A DNA stretch of 34,179 nt, taken from assembly GCF_003253485.1 (NCBI RefSeq), contig NZ_QKTX01000026.1:1-34179 (forward strand), given 5' to 3'. Source of the stretch: Algoriphagus aquaeductus (GTDB lineage: Bacteria; Bacteroidota; Bacteroidia; Cytophagales; Cyclobacteriaceae). The translations under genes and the position numbers were made by a program. Positions 1-6,631 of this stretch are shown piece after piece (position 1 is the first letter of the stretch; the number at the start of each line of letters is the position of its first letter). The notes beneath the pieces are model-generated. The model had not been told where the DNA came from. It saw only the letters and a list, made by a program, of their open reading frames with translations, and made no database searches.

Positions 1-171
1 AGTTTAGAGGAGTTTCAAATATTGAATTCTTCCTTTTTAGACTCTCAAATATCTATGGCTAAAATTTTAACCTCCCCAGATAGTAAGACTGATCCGAATA
101 AATCCCAAGGCTTAAGCAAAGTGTTTGGAGAAGTAAAAGTGAGTTTGGGGTTGAAAAATTCTTTGAGTTGA
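1..171 (+). CDS. Possible 3' end of a truncated gene
   Basis: Frame 1 is open from the first base to a TGA at 169-171, giving 56 residues that end in GLKNSLS. The start lies outside the window. I do not recognise the protein; the tail is polar with no motif. A hairpin at 242-270 follows at about 70 bases, which fits a gene end. The stretch is short and AT-rich, so a chance open frame remains possible. Confidence 0.3.
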   Translation, partial: SLEEFQILNSSFLDSQISMAKILTSPDSKTDPNKSQGLSKVFGEVKVSLGLKNSLS

Positions 172-241
172 GTCAGATACAAGATTTTATTAGTAATCCC
201 ATCGAGGCAGATCTCTTTTGTGTAACTAGGATTTAAAAAGC

Positions 242-270
242 ACCCTTGAAAATTAATGATTTACAAGGGT
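242..270 (+). terminator. Hairpin, possible terminator of the left-edge gene
   Basis: ACCCTTG at 242-248 pairs perfectly with CAAGGGT at 264-270 across a 15-base AT-rich loop, followed by TTGTTT. The stem is short and the loop long, so this is a weak intrinsic terminator candidate. Confidence 0.3.
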
Positions 271-371
271 TTGTTTAGGTGAGATTCAGAGGCCGAAGTG
301 TAAAAATCTTTCCTGTGGACAGATTTAGTGAGGGGCCTGATAGCAGGGGAAACCGGACGACTCCAACAAAA

Positions 372-395
372 AAAGGCTGAATTTCTTCAGCCTTT
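372..395 (-). terminator. Strong intrinsic terminator, better on the minus strand
   Basis: AAAGGCTGAA (372-381) pairs perfectly over 10 bp with TTCAGCCTTT (386-395), with a 4-base loop. An A-run just left of it becomes a U-run for minus-strand transcripts; the right side (ATTTTG) gives a weaker tail for plus-strand transcripts. On the minus strand it directly follows the tRNA-3'-end-like fragment at 401-422, which is where a tRNA gene's terminator would sit. Confidence 0.65.
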
Positions 396-400
396 ATTTT

Positions 401-422
401 GCAGAGGAGGAGGGATTCGAAT
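401..422 (-). other. tRNA 3'-end-like fragment, possible attachment-site remnant
   Basis: Read on the minus strand this is a T-loop (TTCGAAT), then CCCTC, CTCCTCT and GCA. That fits the T-stem 3' strand, the acceptor 3' strand and the tail of a Ser-type tRNA. The 5' side of the T-stem and the rest of the cloverleaf are absent, so it is not a functional tRNA. Site-specific integrases commonly recombine in tRNA 3' ends and leave such fragments. Identity as an att site is inference. Confidence 0.35.
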
Positions 423-530
423 AATTGGCCTTATTTGCTTGATAAACAGCATTTTGAGAGTGGATATTGGCGATAGGTCTCGATTTTTCTTACCCGTTTT
501 TTTTACCGAAAATTGTGATGAACGGTAAGC

Positions 531-553
531 GAGGGGATTCGAACCCTCGGTTC
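531..553 (-). other. Second tRNA T-arm-like fragment
   Basis: On the minus strand this reads GAACCGAGGG, a TTCGAAT loop, then CCCCTCG, like a tRNA T-arm with one extra C in the 3' strand. It shares GGGATTCGAA (plus strand) with the fragment 122 bases to the left. No cloverleaf can be folded around it. It may be a second remnant of tRNA-targeted integration, or a chance palindrome. Confidence 0.2.
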
Positions 554-585
554 TAAAGGTGGAGTGATGAAATTTAAAAGTTTTT

Positions 586-1251
586 TCAATTATTGTTTTT
601 TTGGAAATCCTCCTTGGCTTCTATAAGGTCTAACTTAATTAATTCCCAGTATTTTCCTCTCAAGCAAATGGGATCCGGTTCATCATCTGCTCGTGAGAAT
701 TCATTGAAATTCTGAAACAATAGCTCTTTATCATGGATATAGGGATATTTCTTTTGATGAAGTTCAATCAGTTGCTCTAAGGAATACTTACATAATAATT
801 CATGAATATCCCAGAAGTCCTTTTTTCTGCCTCCTCTTTGAATGACGTCCATTTTCATTGCAGCAATCTCCCCGATACTTGCCAGTCTTATTCCTTCTAT
901 TTCGATTGAGTTTTCAAGAAAGGGCTCCGTATGGTATACATCAAGCTTGATGCTGTTGACCGGATCCTTTCCTATCAAATAGGATTTTCCGAATCCAATA
1001 GGTGCTTTGGTAGGAGGAGAAACGTAAGGGAAATTCCGGTTTAGAAATTGATAAATTTGTTCGAAGTCAATGGTTCCGTATGGAAGATCTGAGAATAAGT
1101 CAATGTCAACAGAGAGTCGATGACCAATTTGCAAACTCAAAGATGTTCCACCTACAAGTCGGAATTCGGCAAATTGAGGATTTGATAATAGTAGGAATAA
1201 ACTCTCCTTCAAGATTCCGATTACGGTATTCCAATATAGACCGGAGCTCAC
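586..1251 (-). CDS. AbiEii/AbiGii-type nucleotidyltransferase toxin
   Basis: This is the toxin of a probable type IV-like toxin-antitoxin or abortive-infection pair. Family knowledge: AbiEii proteins are DNA polymerase-beta-like nucleotidyltransferases that can inactivate tRNA or another target. Seen here: the nucleotidyltransferase signature LVGGTSLSLQIGHRLSVDID, with the GGT motif at residues 34-36 and the two metal-binding aspartates D49 and D51. A segment ASIGEIAAMKMDVIQRGGRKKDFWD further on is typical of the family. The length (221 residues) is normal. The ATG overlaps the stop of the upstream antitoxin gene by 4 bases, implying translational coupling. The natural substrate cannot be read from the sequence. 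Confidence 0.85.
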   Translation of the reverse strand: MSSGLYWNTVIGILKESLFLLLSNPQFAEFRLVGGTSLSLQIGHRLSVDIDLFSDLPYGTIDFEQIYQFLNRNFPYVSPPTKAPIGFGKSYLIGKDPVNSIKLDVYHTEPFLENSIEIEGIRLASIGEIAAMKMDVIQRGGRKKDFWDIHELLCKYSLEQLIELHQKKYPYIHDKELLFQNFNEFSRADDEPDPICLRGKYWELIKLDLIEAKEDFQKNNN

Positions 1252-1703
1252 AGGAGATCGGATTTTGTCAAAAGTCTTTGGTCATAGAATCTTTTGATTT
1301 CAGCCTTCTCTATTTCATTACCTCGCTCTTCAATCCGTTCTATGACAAATCTCTGGTTCTTTATCCAATCAATCTTGGTGATATCGGTGTCCCAGAAAAG
1401 TGCAGGCCTGAGTTTGCTCAAATCTGGGGTTTGCTTAGAATGCATTTTTGCTTTCTCAAGCTTGATGTCATGAAATGCTTGTAAAACCATTAGCGTACCT
1501 TCCTCCATACCCAAGGCCTCCTCAATCCTAATGGCTAAAGAAGGATTCATTCCTCTTTTCCCGTTTGTAATTGCACTAAGGGTCTGAGGGTATTCACCAA
1601 TAGACAAAGCAAATGGCCCTTTAGCTATGCCGCGTTTTTTGAGTTCTCGCTCAAGGTAAAGTCCTGGATGGATACCTTTGATTTGCTGTATGATTGGATT
1701 CAT
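1248..1703 (-). CDS. XRE-type antitoxin with DUF6922-like tail, partner of AbiEii
   Basis: Probable antitoxin and autorepressor for the nucleotidyltransferase gene it overlaps. Residues about 14-75 read as a HigA-like XRE helix-turn-helix (FALSIGEYPQTLSAITNGKR). Residues about 98-145 carry LRPALFWDTD followed by a helical segment ending in ERGN...FYD, which resembles the DUF6922 family (recognised from memory). The classical AbiEi antitoxin has a different architecture, so this is a non-canonical pairing, though XRE/AbiEii pairs do occur in Bacteroidota. The region just upstream (1704-1760) holds repeated ACAAAAAT and AATGTTT motifs that could be operators. The ATG at 1703 is the natural start. 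Confidence 0.75.
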   Translation of the reverse strand: MNPIIQQIKGIHPGLYLERELKKRGIAKGPFALSIGEYPQTLSAITNGKRGMNPSLAIRIEEALGMEEGTLMVLQAFHDIKLEKAKMHSKQTPDLSKLRPALFWDTDITKIDWIKNQRFVIERIEERGNEIEKAEIKRFYDQRLLTKSDLL

Positions 1704-1760
1704 TGAACAAAAATAAACAAAAATGTTTATATGAAAATGTTTTCTATCTAAAGAAGTCTT
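1704..1760 (-). promoter_or_regulatory. Putative promoter/operator region of the XRE-AbiEii pair
   Basis: The stretch upstream of the antitoxin is almost pure A/T with iterated ACAAAAAT and AAAATGTTT motifs, including the small inverted repeat AACA-AAAA-TGTT. On the minus strand a TATTTTTG matches the Bacteroidota -7 consensus TAnnTTTG, but it lies only 4 bases before the ATG, which would give an almost leaderless mRNA. The exact promoter is therefore unclear. Confidence 0.25.
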
Positions 1761-1835
1761 TAATTGAAGTCCTGTAAATCAGAGGTTTGTGTTTTACACT
1801 TAGAGCCAGTCTACACTTTAAATTTTTTCCAGTAC

Positions 1836-2861
1836 TCAAATCAACTTCGAAAAGGAATTATTCAATGCCTTTAGCCTGGTCTGATACGTGTCAAAGTAAA
1901 GTTTCTTGCAGGTTTCGTCCAGATAGCTCCTTTCGGTCAAATCTCTAACTTCCGATTTTGGGGTGCGGAATTCATTCAAAATTTTGGCGAGTCTGGACTT
2001 AATCAGGCCAATTTTCAAACCAAATTCCCAAAAATCATCATAGGCCAAGAAGCCATTGGCTTCGAAACTTGTGGTGTAGTAGTCATCTTTAAACAAGCCA
2101 TCTTTCAGCGCTAACTCAGGATCCTTGATATGTAGCCGCGTATTGATCAAATCATACGCTGGGCTGAGGACATAGTCCCCTTGGACAGTTTCCAGTAGAC
2201 TGAAATTCTTCAAATGTGCGTCTCCGTTAGAAAACAGGAAATTGAAAACGACCTGTTTGTAGAATTCTTCCAAAGCCACCGGATATGCTACTACGTACTT
2301 CTTGATCAAATCGGCAATCGCTTCGTAGCTGGAATTGTACTTGAATTCTTCTCCATCAGTTTCCTTGGTTTTGCCTGCAAGTGTTGCGAAGTCTTCGACG
2401 CCAAGCTTTTTGCCGGTTTGTAAATCAATGTCAAATCGCTTGGTCAGATAAGCAGGTTCCCCATTTCTAAAAAAGATCAAGCCATTTTCTGCTGTTTTCA
2501 AACCATAGACTTGCTTTGCAATCTGCATGGTCAGATGTTCATTAGCGGGGACCATTTCGATCCGATCCATGTCTCGGGGAATCGGTTTAAGGATGTAGGT
2601 TCCTTTTTCTCCTTCTTTGGTCAGCCTAACCGATCCTTTACCCCAAATCGCAGAAAGCTTTTCCTGGGCTCCGGAAATAGAGATTCGTTTTCTGTTTTCC
2701 AGCATCTCTTCCATTTCGGATTCGTTGGTAGGCTGGTGACTTTCGTATGGAAGAAAACAGGAAGTCTTGCGTCCACCGAAAAGTTGCCGTAGTCCTAAAG
2801 GGCTGTATTGGTCAAATCCTTTGACAAGGGTAATCGGGCAAGAGTTCAGTTTTAATTCCAT
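1836..2861 (-). CDS. hipT: HipT-like serine/threonine kinase toxin (HipA C-terminal type)
   Basis: Kinase toxin of a three-gene HipBST-like module. Family knowledge: E. coli HipT phosphorylates tryptophanyl-tRNA synthetase and is neutralised by HipS, with activity tuned by autophosphorylated serines in a Gly-rich loop. Seen here: that loop reads SISGAQEKLS with S61 and S63, matching the SIS type; the catalytic segment SNGDAHLKNF carries D214; the metal-binding segment SPAYDLIN carries D237. The protein starts directly at the kinase part and lacks the N-terminal subdomain of full HipA, which is encoded by the preceding gene. It has 341 residues. It follows hipS by 3 bases and is last in the operon. 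The substrate is inferred from the family only. Confidence 0.85.
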   Translation of the reverse strand: MELKLNSCPITLVKGFDQYSPLGLRQLFGGRKTSCFLPYESHQPTNESEMEEMLENRKRISISGAQEKLSAIWGKGSVRLTKEGEKGTYILKPIPRDMDRIEMVPANEHLTMQIAKQVYGLKTAENGLIFFRNGEPAYLTKRFDIDLQTGKKLGVEDFATLAGKTKETDGEEFKYNSSYEAIADLIKKYVVAYPVALEEFYKQVVFNFLFSNGDAHLKNFSLLETVQGDYVLSPAYDLINTRLHIKDPELALKDGLFKDDYYTTSFEANGFLAYDDFWEFGLKIGLIKSRLAKILNEFRTPKSEVRDLTERSYLDETCKKLYFDTYQTRLKALNNSFSKLI

Positions 2862-2864
2862 GGA

Positions 2865-3185
2865 TTAGAGTTCTTTTAGCGTGACAGCCCCGATGGTGTC
2901 GGTAGTGGAAGTTTGGAGTAACAGGGAGAAAAAGTCGTTTTCATCAATCTGTAGCCTTCTGGCTTGAAGTTTCAGGTTTACACCTTCTGAAAGCATATTG
3001 AAGAAGAACGGGAATAAATATTCTGAAACAAATTCCTTTTGAACCTTGGGAAGGGTAAGGCTGATCGAGGGCTTGGAAGGATCACTAAGCCAAGCCACGT
3101 CATAGACGAATCGATACCGTTTTGGGCTTTCTTTGATCAAAAGTCCAACTTGCTCCCCATTTCGTAAGACCGCTGCCTTTCTCAT
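2865..3185 (-). CDS. hipS: HipS-like protein (stand-alone HipA N-terminal subdomain)
   Basis: This 106-residue protein corresponds to the N-terminal subdomain of HipA (AVLRNGEQVGLLIKESPKRY, then FVYDVAWL and ISLTLP). In characterised HipBST systems this small protein is the antitoxin that blocks the HipT kinase, while HipB mainly represses the operon. Its start overlaps the stop of hipB by 4 bases and its stop lies 3 bases before hipT, so all three are translated in a fixed order. There is no DNA-binding motif. The assignment rests on size, order and HipA_N-like sequence. Confidence 0.8.
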   Translation of the reverse strand: MRKAAVLRNGEQVGLLIKESPKRYRFVYDVAWLSDPSKPSISLTLPKVQKEFVSEYLFPFFFNMLSEGVNLKLQARRLQIDENDFFSLLLQTSTTDTIGAVTLKEL

Positions 3186-3394
3186 CGGTCAGTTTTTTTA
3201 AGACCAAGACTGAGCTCCAACCCCAAGACTTCTGCCAGTTGGTTAAGGATTTTCACCGAGGGGTTAAACTCACCCCTTTCCAGCTTGTAGAGCGTGTTGA
3301 TACTAACCTGAGCCATCTCTGCCAAGTCAGGCTGGGTTATTCCAAGTAGCTTTCTCCGTTCCCGAATAACAGTTCCGATTTCCTCAATTGTCAT
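3182..3394 (-). CDS. hipB: HipB-like XRE repressor
   Basis: A 70-residue protein made almost entirely of an XRE helix-turn-helix: residues 11-60 contain GITQPDLAEMAQVSINTLYK, with the recognition helix around VSINTLYKLERG. It is first in the HipBST-like operon, and its gene start is covered by a palindrome that recurs 61 bases upstream. This is the arrangement expected of an autorepressor. In HipBST modules HipB is the DNA-binding component and augments HipS. The start ATG at 3394 is set by the helix-turn-helix and by the operator position. Confidence 0.85.
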   Translation of the reverse strand: MTIEEIGTVIRERRKLLGITQPDLAEMAQVSINTLYKLERGEFNPSVKILNQLAEVLGLELSLGLKKTDR

Positions 3395-3404
3395 TATAAT
3401 GTGA
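3392..3404 (-). promoter_or_regulatory. Operator-like palindrome overlapping the hipB start codon
   Basis: CATTATAATGTGA on the plus strand contains the perfect palindrome CATTATAATG and repeats 13 of 16 bases of the full palindrome at 3450-3465. Its CAT is the complement of the hipB ATG. Binding of HipB here could block both transcription and early translation. Confidence 0.6.
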
Positions 3405-3428
3405 ATTTTATGCTAATCTAATCTTGAA

Positions 3429-3446
3429 ATATTTGAAATCAAATAT
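3429..3446. repeat. Inverted repeat between the two hipB operators
   Basis: ATATTTGAAATCAAATAT has two perfect 8-base arms (ATATTTGA and TCAAATAT) around AA. It overlaps the predicted -7 element of the hipBST promoter and lies between the two operator-like palindromes. It may be a third regulator contact or only reflect AT richness. Confidence 0.4.
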
Positions 3447-3447
3447 A
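3440..3447 (-). promoter_or_regulatory. Predicted -7 promoter element for hipBST
   Basis: On the minus strand these bases read TATATTTG, an exact match to the Bacteroidota TAnnTTTG element. The transcription start would fall near 3433, giving a leader of about 39 bases. No clear TTG-type -33 element is seen. The palindrome at 3450-3465 sits 2 bases upstream, inside the polymerase footprint, so repressor binding there would occlude the promoter. Confidence 0.5.
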
Positions 3448-3449
3448 AA

Positions 3450-3465
3450 TCACATTATAATGTGA
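3450..3465. promoter_or_regulatory. Perfect 16-bp palindromic operator of hipBST
   Basis: TCACATTATAATGTGA is a perfect 16-bp palindrome directly upstream of the predicted -7 element. A closely related copy covers the hipB start codon. The centres are 61 bases apart, about six helical turns, which would allow cooperative or looped binding by a HipB dimer pair. Confidence 0.65.
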
Positions 3466-3841
3466 TAAATAGTAAAAATGGAATTATAGGAGTTGTTGGT
3501 TTTCACATTAAAATTTGATTTTTAATCTGTTCGGTGATTAATGGTTCCCTTAATCATTCTATGGACATTGTTTACGAGTAAGTTCAATGTGTGTAAAAGT
3601 ATATAATGCTTAAACAGGTTATCATTTAGTACATGGTGTAAGGAAAAAATCAGTACTCTGTTGATAAGAATTTAAAGATTTTGGCATGGGAAAAGTTACA
3701 GAGGATGTGAATTTGAAATATATTAAAATCAGATAATTATTTGTAAAAATATCTATTTTCAATATATTATTTTAAATTTGTGAATTTTTATTTTATATAA
3801 TTCTGATTTATTTCTATTTTTATGCTGTATCTAAAACAAAT
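3466..3841. other. AT-rich intergenic stretch between hipBST and the GNAT-like gene
   Basis: No open frame in these 376 bases looks like a protein. The stretch is very AT-rich towards its right end. A TAAATTTG at 3773-3780 matches the Bacteroidota -7 element and could start a plus-strand transcript for the next gene with a leader of about 55 bases. The nearest upstream TTTG (3740-3743) is too far away to be a good -33 element. I see no tRNA, terminator or repeat of note. Confidence 0.4.
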
Positions 3842-4537
3842 ATGGTCATGCGAAAAGGACAACTACACTTTAATTATCAATTTGATTCCCCTTCAACTAT
3901 GGAAGGTGTGAGCAAGTATATCAACCCAGTCACTACGAATCTACTTTTTAAGGATTTCAGTGAAGAAGCACCGGATGAATCAGAGAAAATAGGAGAAATA
4001 GTTTTTGACAGGGTTTTTACAGATCATATAATTCTTGATGAAAAATATACAGTCTTTGATGTTTTTGATGAAGATTCCGATTTCTATGCTACTTATGGTT
4101 TCAAGATAACAAACGGATATGAGTACCATAAATCGCTTAAAAACAGATGGAAGGATTTGGGGTATGGTGAAACTAATTTCATCTACATATATGAATATTG
4201 GCTTAAACCCGAATTTAGAGGCCAAAAAATCATGCTAAAAGCAATTTTAGATTTGATTGATCAATTCCAACGGGGTATAAGTCTATTTGTAATTATGATT
4301 AAACCAGTTTTGGAAAGTGAGATTTTAAGGTATCCAGAGGTTAATTATGAAATTGAAAAGCATCCAATCAGGAAATATGATGAAGCGTTGTCGGAACAAA
4401 AACTAATGAACCACTTGAGTGAAATTGGCTTTGAAAAAATAGAGGGATTTTCTGATCTAATGTTTCTTAATCCCAGTGAATTAGATTTCGAGGTTTATGA
4501 GCAGTTTGAACTGTCAAAAAGAATTGAAATTGTATGA
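3842..4537 (+). CDS. GNAT-like acetyltransferase-fold protein
   Basis: A 231-residue protein whose central part resembles a GNAT N-acetyltransferase. EYWLKPEFRGQKIM (residues 118-131) looks like beta-4 followed by the acyl-CoA pyrophosphate-binding R/Q-x-x-G motif, with RGQKI at 126-130. It is followed by a helix and by a strand with proline (VIMIKPV). The C-terminal part (LMNHLSEIGFEKIEGFSDLMFLNP) fits the last strands of the fold. The substrate is unknown and the N-terminal 80 residues are not recognised. ATG codons occur at 3842 and 3848; either could be used. It stands alone between the TA modules and a hairpin at 4573, so any link with the neighbours is unclear. Confidence 0.55.
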   Translation: MVMRKGQLHFNYQFDSPSTMEGVSKYINPVTTNLLFKDFSEEAPDESEKIGEIVFDRVFTDHIILDEKYTVFDVFDEDSDFYATYGFKITNGYEYHKSLKNRWKDLGYGETNFIYIYEYWLKPEFRGQKIMLKAILDLIDQFQRGISLFVIMIKPVLESEILRYPEVNYEIEKHPIRKYDEALSEQKLMNHLSEIGFEKIEGFSDLMFLNPSELDFEVYEQFELSKRIEIV

Positions 4538-4572
4538 GATTCAACTTAAAATACACTTTTAGTAGTGAATTC

Positions 4573-4605
4573 GGTAGAAAAAAAATCTAAAATTTTTTTT
4601 CTACC
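4573..4605. repeat. Perfect 14-bp hairpin of A- and T-runs beside C-tracts
   Basis: GGTAG followed by eight A and a T (4573-4586) pairs perfectly with A, eight T and CTACC (4592-4605) around CTAAA. It lies 35 bases after the GNAT-like stop and could serve as its terminator, but no U-run follows: the next bases are a C-tract. Immediately to the right are two C-tracts and three copies of CTATG (4614-4646). The combination is unusual for a plain terminator and may mark a recombination or transfer site. Confidence 0.6.
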
Positions 4606-4696
4606 CCCCGAGGCTATGCCCCTATGGTGAAGTATACCCCCCTATGTTTTGGTCAGGAAAGTCCTTTCCAATAGTCAAAACATAAAAAAATGCTTC

Positions 4697-5218
4697 ATGA
4701 AATTTAAGTGGTATGAGCTCTACGAAGAAATTGCTCAGCTGGGTGTTATCCTTTACAATTATTTTGAACCGGAGGATCCTCGATTTCAGCTTGTTGAAAA
4801 CCTCATCAAAAGCAAGATTTCGCTAAGAAGAGGCAAAAGCAAATGGGAAATCTTTGAAGGTTTGAGTAGGGAGTTGGAAATGGATAATCATGAATTGAGT
4901 AAAGAGTTATTTGGGATTCTTATCAGTATGGATTCCAAAATCAATTCTCCGTGTAGAGTCATTCATGAGTCTGTTTTAGGCTTCGAAATGCCTGTGACAG
5001 GATCATTAATACTTCAGAGAAAAGACGAAGGGAGATTCTTATTGATAAAGCCGCGCCACAGGGCTTTGGTGAAAAATGAAGAGCTCCTTTACTCAAATGC
5101 TTTTCCGAAGATATATCCGGGGATATTCTTTCACGTGAGTCAAAAGTTAGTCAAACTCGATTCGGTCGAGCATTTGCTATTGTATTATATGACGAAAGTC
5201 AAGGATTTCGAAAAGTAA
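4697..5218 (+). CDS. Unknown protein of 173 residues
   Basis: I do not recognise this protein. From the ATG at 4697 it begins MKFKWYELYEEIAQLGVIL and has a mostly helical, charged N-terminal half and a strand-rich second half (GSLILQRKDEGRFLLIKPRH). There is no signal peptide or membrane segment. The frame stays open upstream to a TTG at 4649, which would add 16 residues. I prefer the ATG because the added part lies next to the C-tract region and has a poor start. A hairpin 5 bases after the stop probably terminates it. The protein character (balanced charge, regular hydrophobic spacing) supports a real gene. Confidence 0.5.
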   Translation: MKFKWYELYEEIAQLGVILYNYFEPEDPRFQLVENLIKSKISLRRGKSKWEIFEGLSRELEMDNHELSKELFGILISMDSKINSPCRVIHESVLGFEMPVTGSLILQRKDEGRFLLIKPRHRALVKNEELLYSNAFPKIYPGIFFHVSQKLVKLDSVEHLLLYYMTKVKDFEK

Positions 5219-5222
5219 TTTA

Positions 5223-5254
5223 AAATGGCTTCTCCGCTATCGGTGGAGCCATTT
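5223..5254 (+). terminator. Intrinsic terminator after the 173-residue gene
   Basis: AAATGGCT (5223-5230) pairs with AGCCATTT (5247-5254), and the inner CTCCGC/GTGGAG pair adds a further stem with one mismatch. A T-rich tail (CACTTTTTG) follows. It starts 4 bases after the preceding stop and also covers the 3' end of the convergent DUF4391-like gene. Confidence 0.65.
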
Positions 5255-5545
5255 CACTTTTTGTGTGGTTACGAATGTCTGGAAGGGAATTGCCCAATCG
5301 ATTATTCGAAGAGCTTCTTCAGTTCCTTCTTCTTGCCGAAGCTCAATCTCAAAGCACTGTATTTCTTTCACCTCTTGTGAGGGCAAGTTGGTGGTTTCCC
5401 ATGCCAGCTCATGAGTCCACCTGATCTTTTCAATCTTATCGGTAATAAGCCTTTTCTGTTGGCCAGAACAGTAATGATCAAAGGCATTTTTGGGGATTAC
5501 TTTGTTGACCAGGGTTGGCTTGGGTAGTTGGCTGTACCAGACCAT
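5237..5545 (-). CDS. Short DUF4391-like protein, probably truncated
   Basis: The sequence resembles the N-terminal half of DUF4391 proteins: LPKPTLVNKVIPKNAFDHY, then DKIEKIRWTHELAWETTNL and EIQCFEIELRQ, ending near RIIDWAIPF. Family knowledge: DUF4391 proteins are usually about twice this length and often lie beside restriction-modification helicases. Here the match breaks off after the IDxxIP motif, and the last 15 or so residues (ending KVKWLHR) come from a terminator-proximal sequence with the stop inside a hairpin. I infer truncation by a past rearrangement. No restriction helicase is adjacent on this strand; the nearest lies 6.5 kb away in the opposite direction. Confidence 0.5.
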   Translation of the reverse strand: MVWYSQLPKPTLVNKVIPKNAFDHYCSGQQKRLITDKIEKIRWTHELAWETTNLPSQEVKEIQCFEIELRQEEGTEEALRIIDWAIPFQTFVTTQKVKWLHR

Positions 5546-5608
5546 TTACTTCACGATCAAAAATGAAATCAATGCAAAATCCTCAATGCCTTTGATCTTT
5601 AGCTGAAA

Positions 5609-6631
5609 TCACATCATAAAATCAAAGCACTTCAACAATCTACTTCTCTGATTTCTGTACTTGGGATCTCCCATAAAGAATTGGTATCGAATCGATATTT
5701 CATGGGCACCTTTGGTTTGAGTACCGATGTTTGACACCATAAAATCATAGCTATAACCTATAACCATTCCTGTTTCCAATTTTAATCCGACCAAAAAGAT
5801 GATCGAATCCTGATTGGGTAAGCCTCTCATCCCGGGGATTCCTCTGTAGCTGAGGCCGGTTATCAGTGATTTATAAAGGAGCTGAGTTCCAACGTCAAAC
5901 TGTTGGAAAGGGCCTTGTTTCTTGAAATTGGCCATGGCAGATGCCATGTTGTCAAACTTCGATCCGAAGTATTGATTGGCTCCCAATGGAATATTCCAAC
6001 CGCCATGAACACTCCATTTGACCGGCAAGTAACCTAATTCGTCATCCGGATAAAAGCTGATGCCCGGTTGATTCACATGATGAAAGGAAGAACCGAGCCA
6101 GAAATTTTCATTGTTCAGCAAGGCTCCAAATCCAATGTCCAAATAGGAATAGGGATCAAAATCCGGCACATTATCTATGGTCCCAGAATTTATGCTTCGA
6201 TTGAATAGGTCTACTTGATCTCCAAAAACCAAATTGTCCAAATCAGCACTTCTTCTCACCAAAGAGGCCTCGGTGCCAATCCTAAAATTCCATGATTCTG
6301 CAATTTGAAGGTTATAAGAGTAAAACGCAGATACATCCGTGGTATTTACCTTCATGTTCGTTTCCTGAAAACTGTTTACAGCAAGGCCTATCCCGCTTCT
6401 CAGATCAAAACTGTAGTGATCAAAGTAAGCGGAATACGCATTGAAGTCATGATCCAATCCAGGCCATTGTTTTCTGTAATTCAATCCAACTCTGGAAAGC
6501 TCTGTGCTTCCCGTAAGCGCAGGATTCAAATATAGGGGGGCTGCATAAAACTGCGAATAATGGAAATCCTGAGCACCAGCTTGAGTGACGACCCAAAGAA
6601 TGACCGCGATTGTTCCAACAAGGTTTTTCAT
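5609..6631 (-). CDS. PorP/SprF family type IX secretion membrane protein
   Basis: A 340-residue outer-membrane beta-barrel-type protein of the PorP/SprF family. An N-terminal signal peptide (MKNLVGTIAVILWVVTQAGA, cleavage likely before QDFHYS) is followed by the family hallmark YSQFYAAPLYLNPALTG. Family knowledge: PorP/SprF proteins work with type IX secretion and are often paired with one very large gliding-motility-type secreted protein, helping to attach or secrete it. That pairing is seen here: its start overlaps the stop of the giant PKD/SprB protein by 4 bases. The length is normal. Its role is therefore likely partner-specific surface anchoring. Confidence 0.9.
   Translation of the reverse strand: MKNLVGTIAVILWVVTQAGAQDFHYSQFYAAPLYLNPALTGSTELSRVGLNYRKQWPGLDHDFNAYSAYFDHYSFDLRSGIGLAVNSFQETNMKVNTTDVSAFYSYNLQIAESWNFRIGTEASLVRRSADLDNLVFGDQVDLFNRSINSGTIDNVPDFDPYSYLDIGFGALLNNENFWLGSSFHHVNQPGISFYPDDELGYLPVKWSVHGGWNIPLGANQYFGSKFDNMASAMANFKKQGPFQQFDVGTQLLYKSLITGLSYRGIPGMRGLPNQDSIIFLVGLKLETGMVIGYSYDFMVSNIGTQTKGAHEISIRYQFFMGDPKYRNQRSRLLKCFDFMM

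Larger units (their letters stand above)
172..585. other. Intergenic stretch without a convincing gene
   Basis: About 410 bases separate the possible gene tail on the left from the minus-strand toxin gene on the right. The only open frame of note (328-528, plus) crosses a hairpin and has no recognisable protein character, so I do not call it. The stretch holds two hairpins (242-270 and 372-395) and two tRNA-3'-end-like fragments on the minus strand (401-422 and 531-553). It looks like an integration boundary or scar more than a coding region. Confidence 0.5.

Noticed and set aside
328..528. A 66-codon plus-strand frame
   Set aside because: It runs through the perfect terminator hairpin and the tRNA-like fragment, and its sequence has no protein-like pattern.
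400..555. An intact tRNA gene on the minus strand
   Set aside because: Only T-arm and acceptor 3' pieces are visible; no D-arm, anticodon arm or 5' acceptor strand can be paired at the right distance for either fragment.
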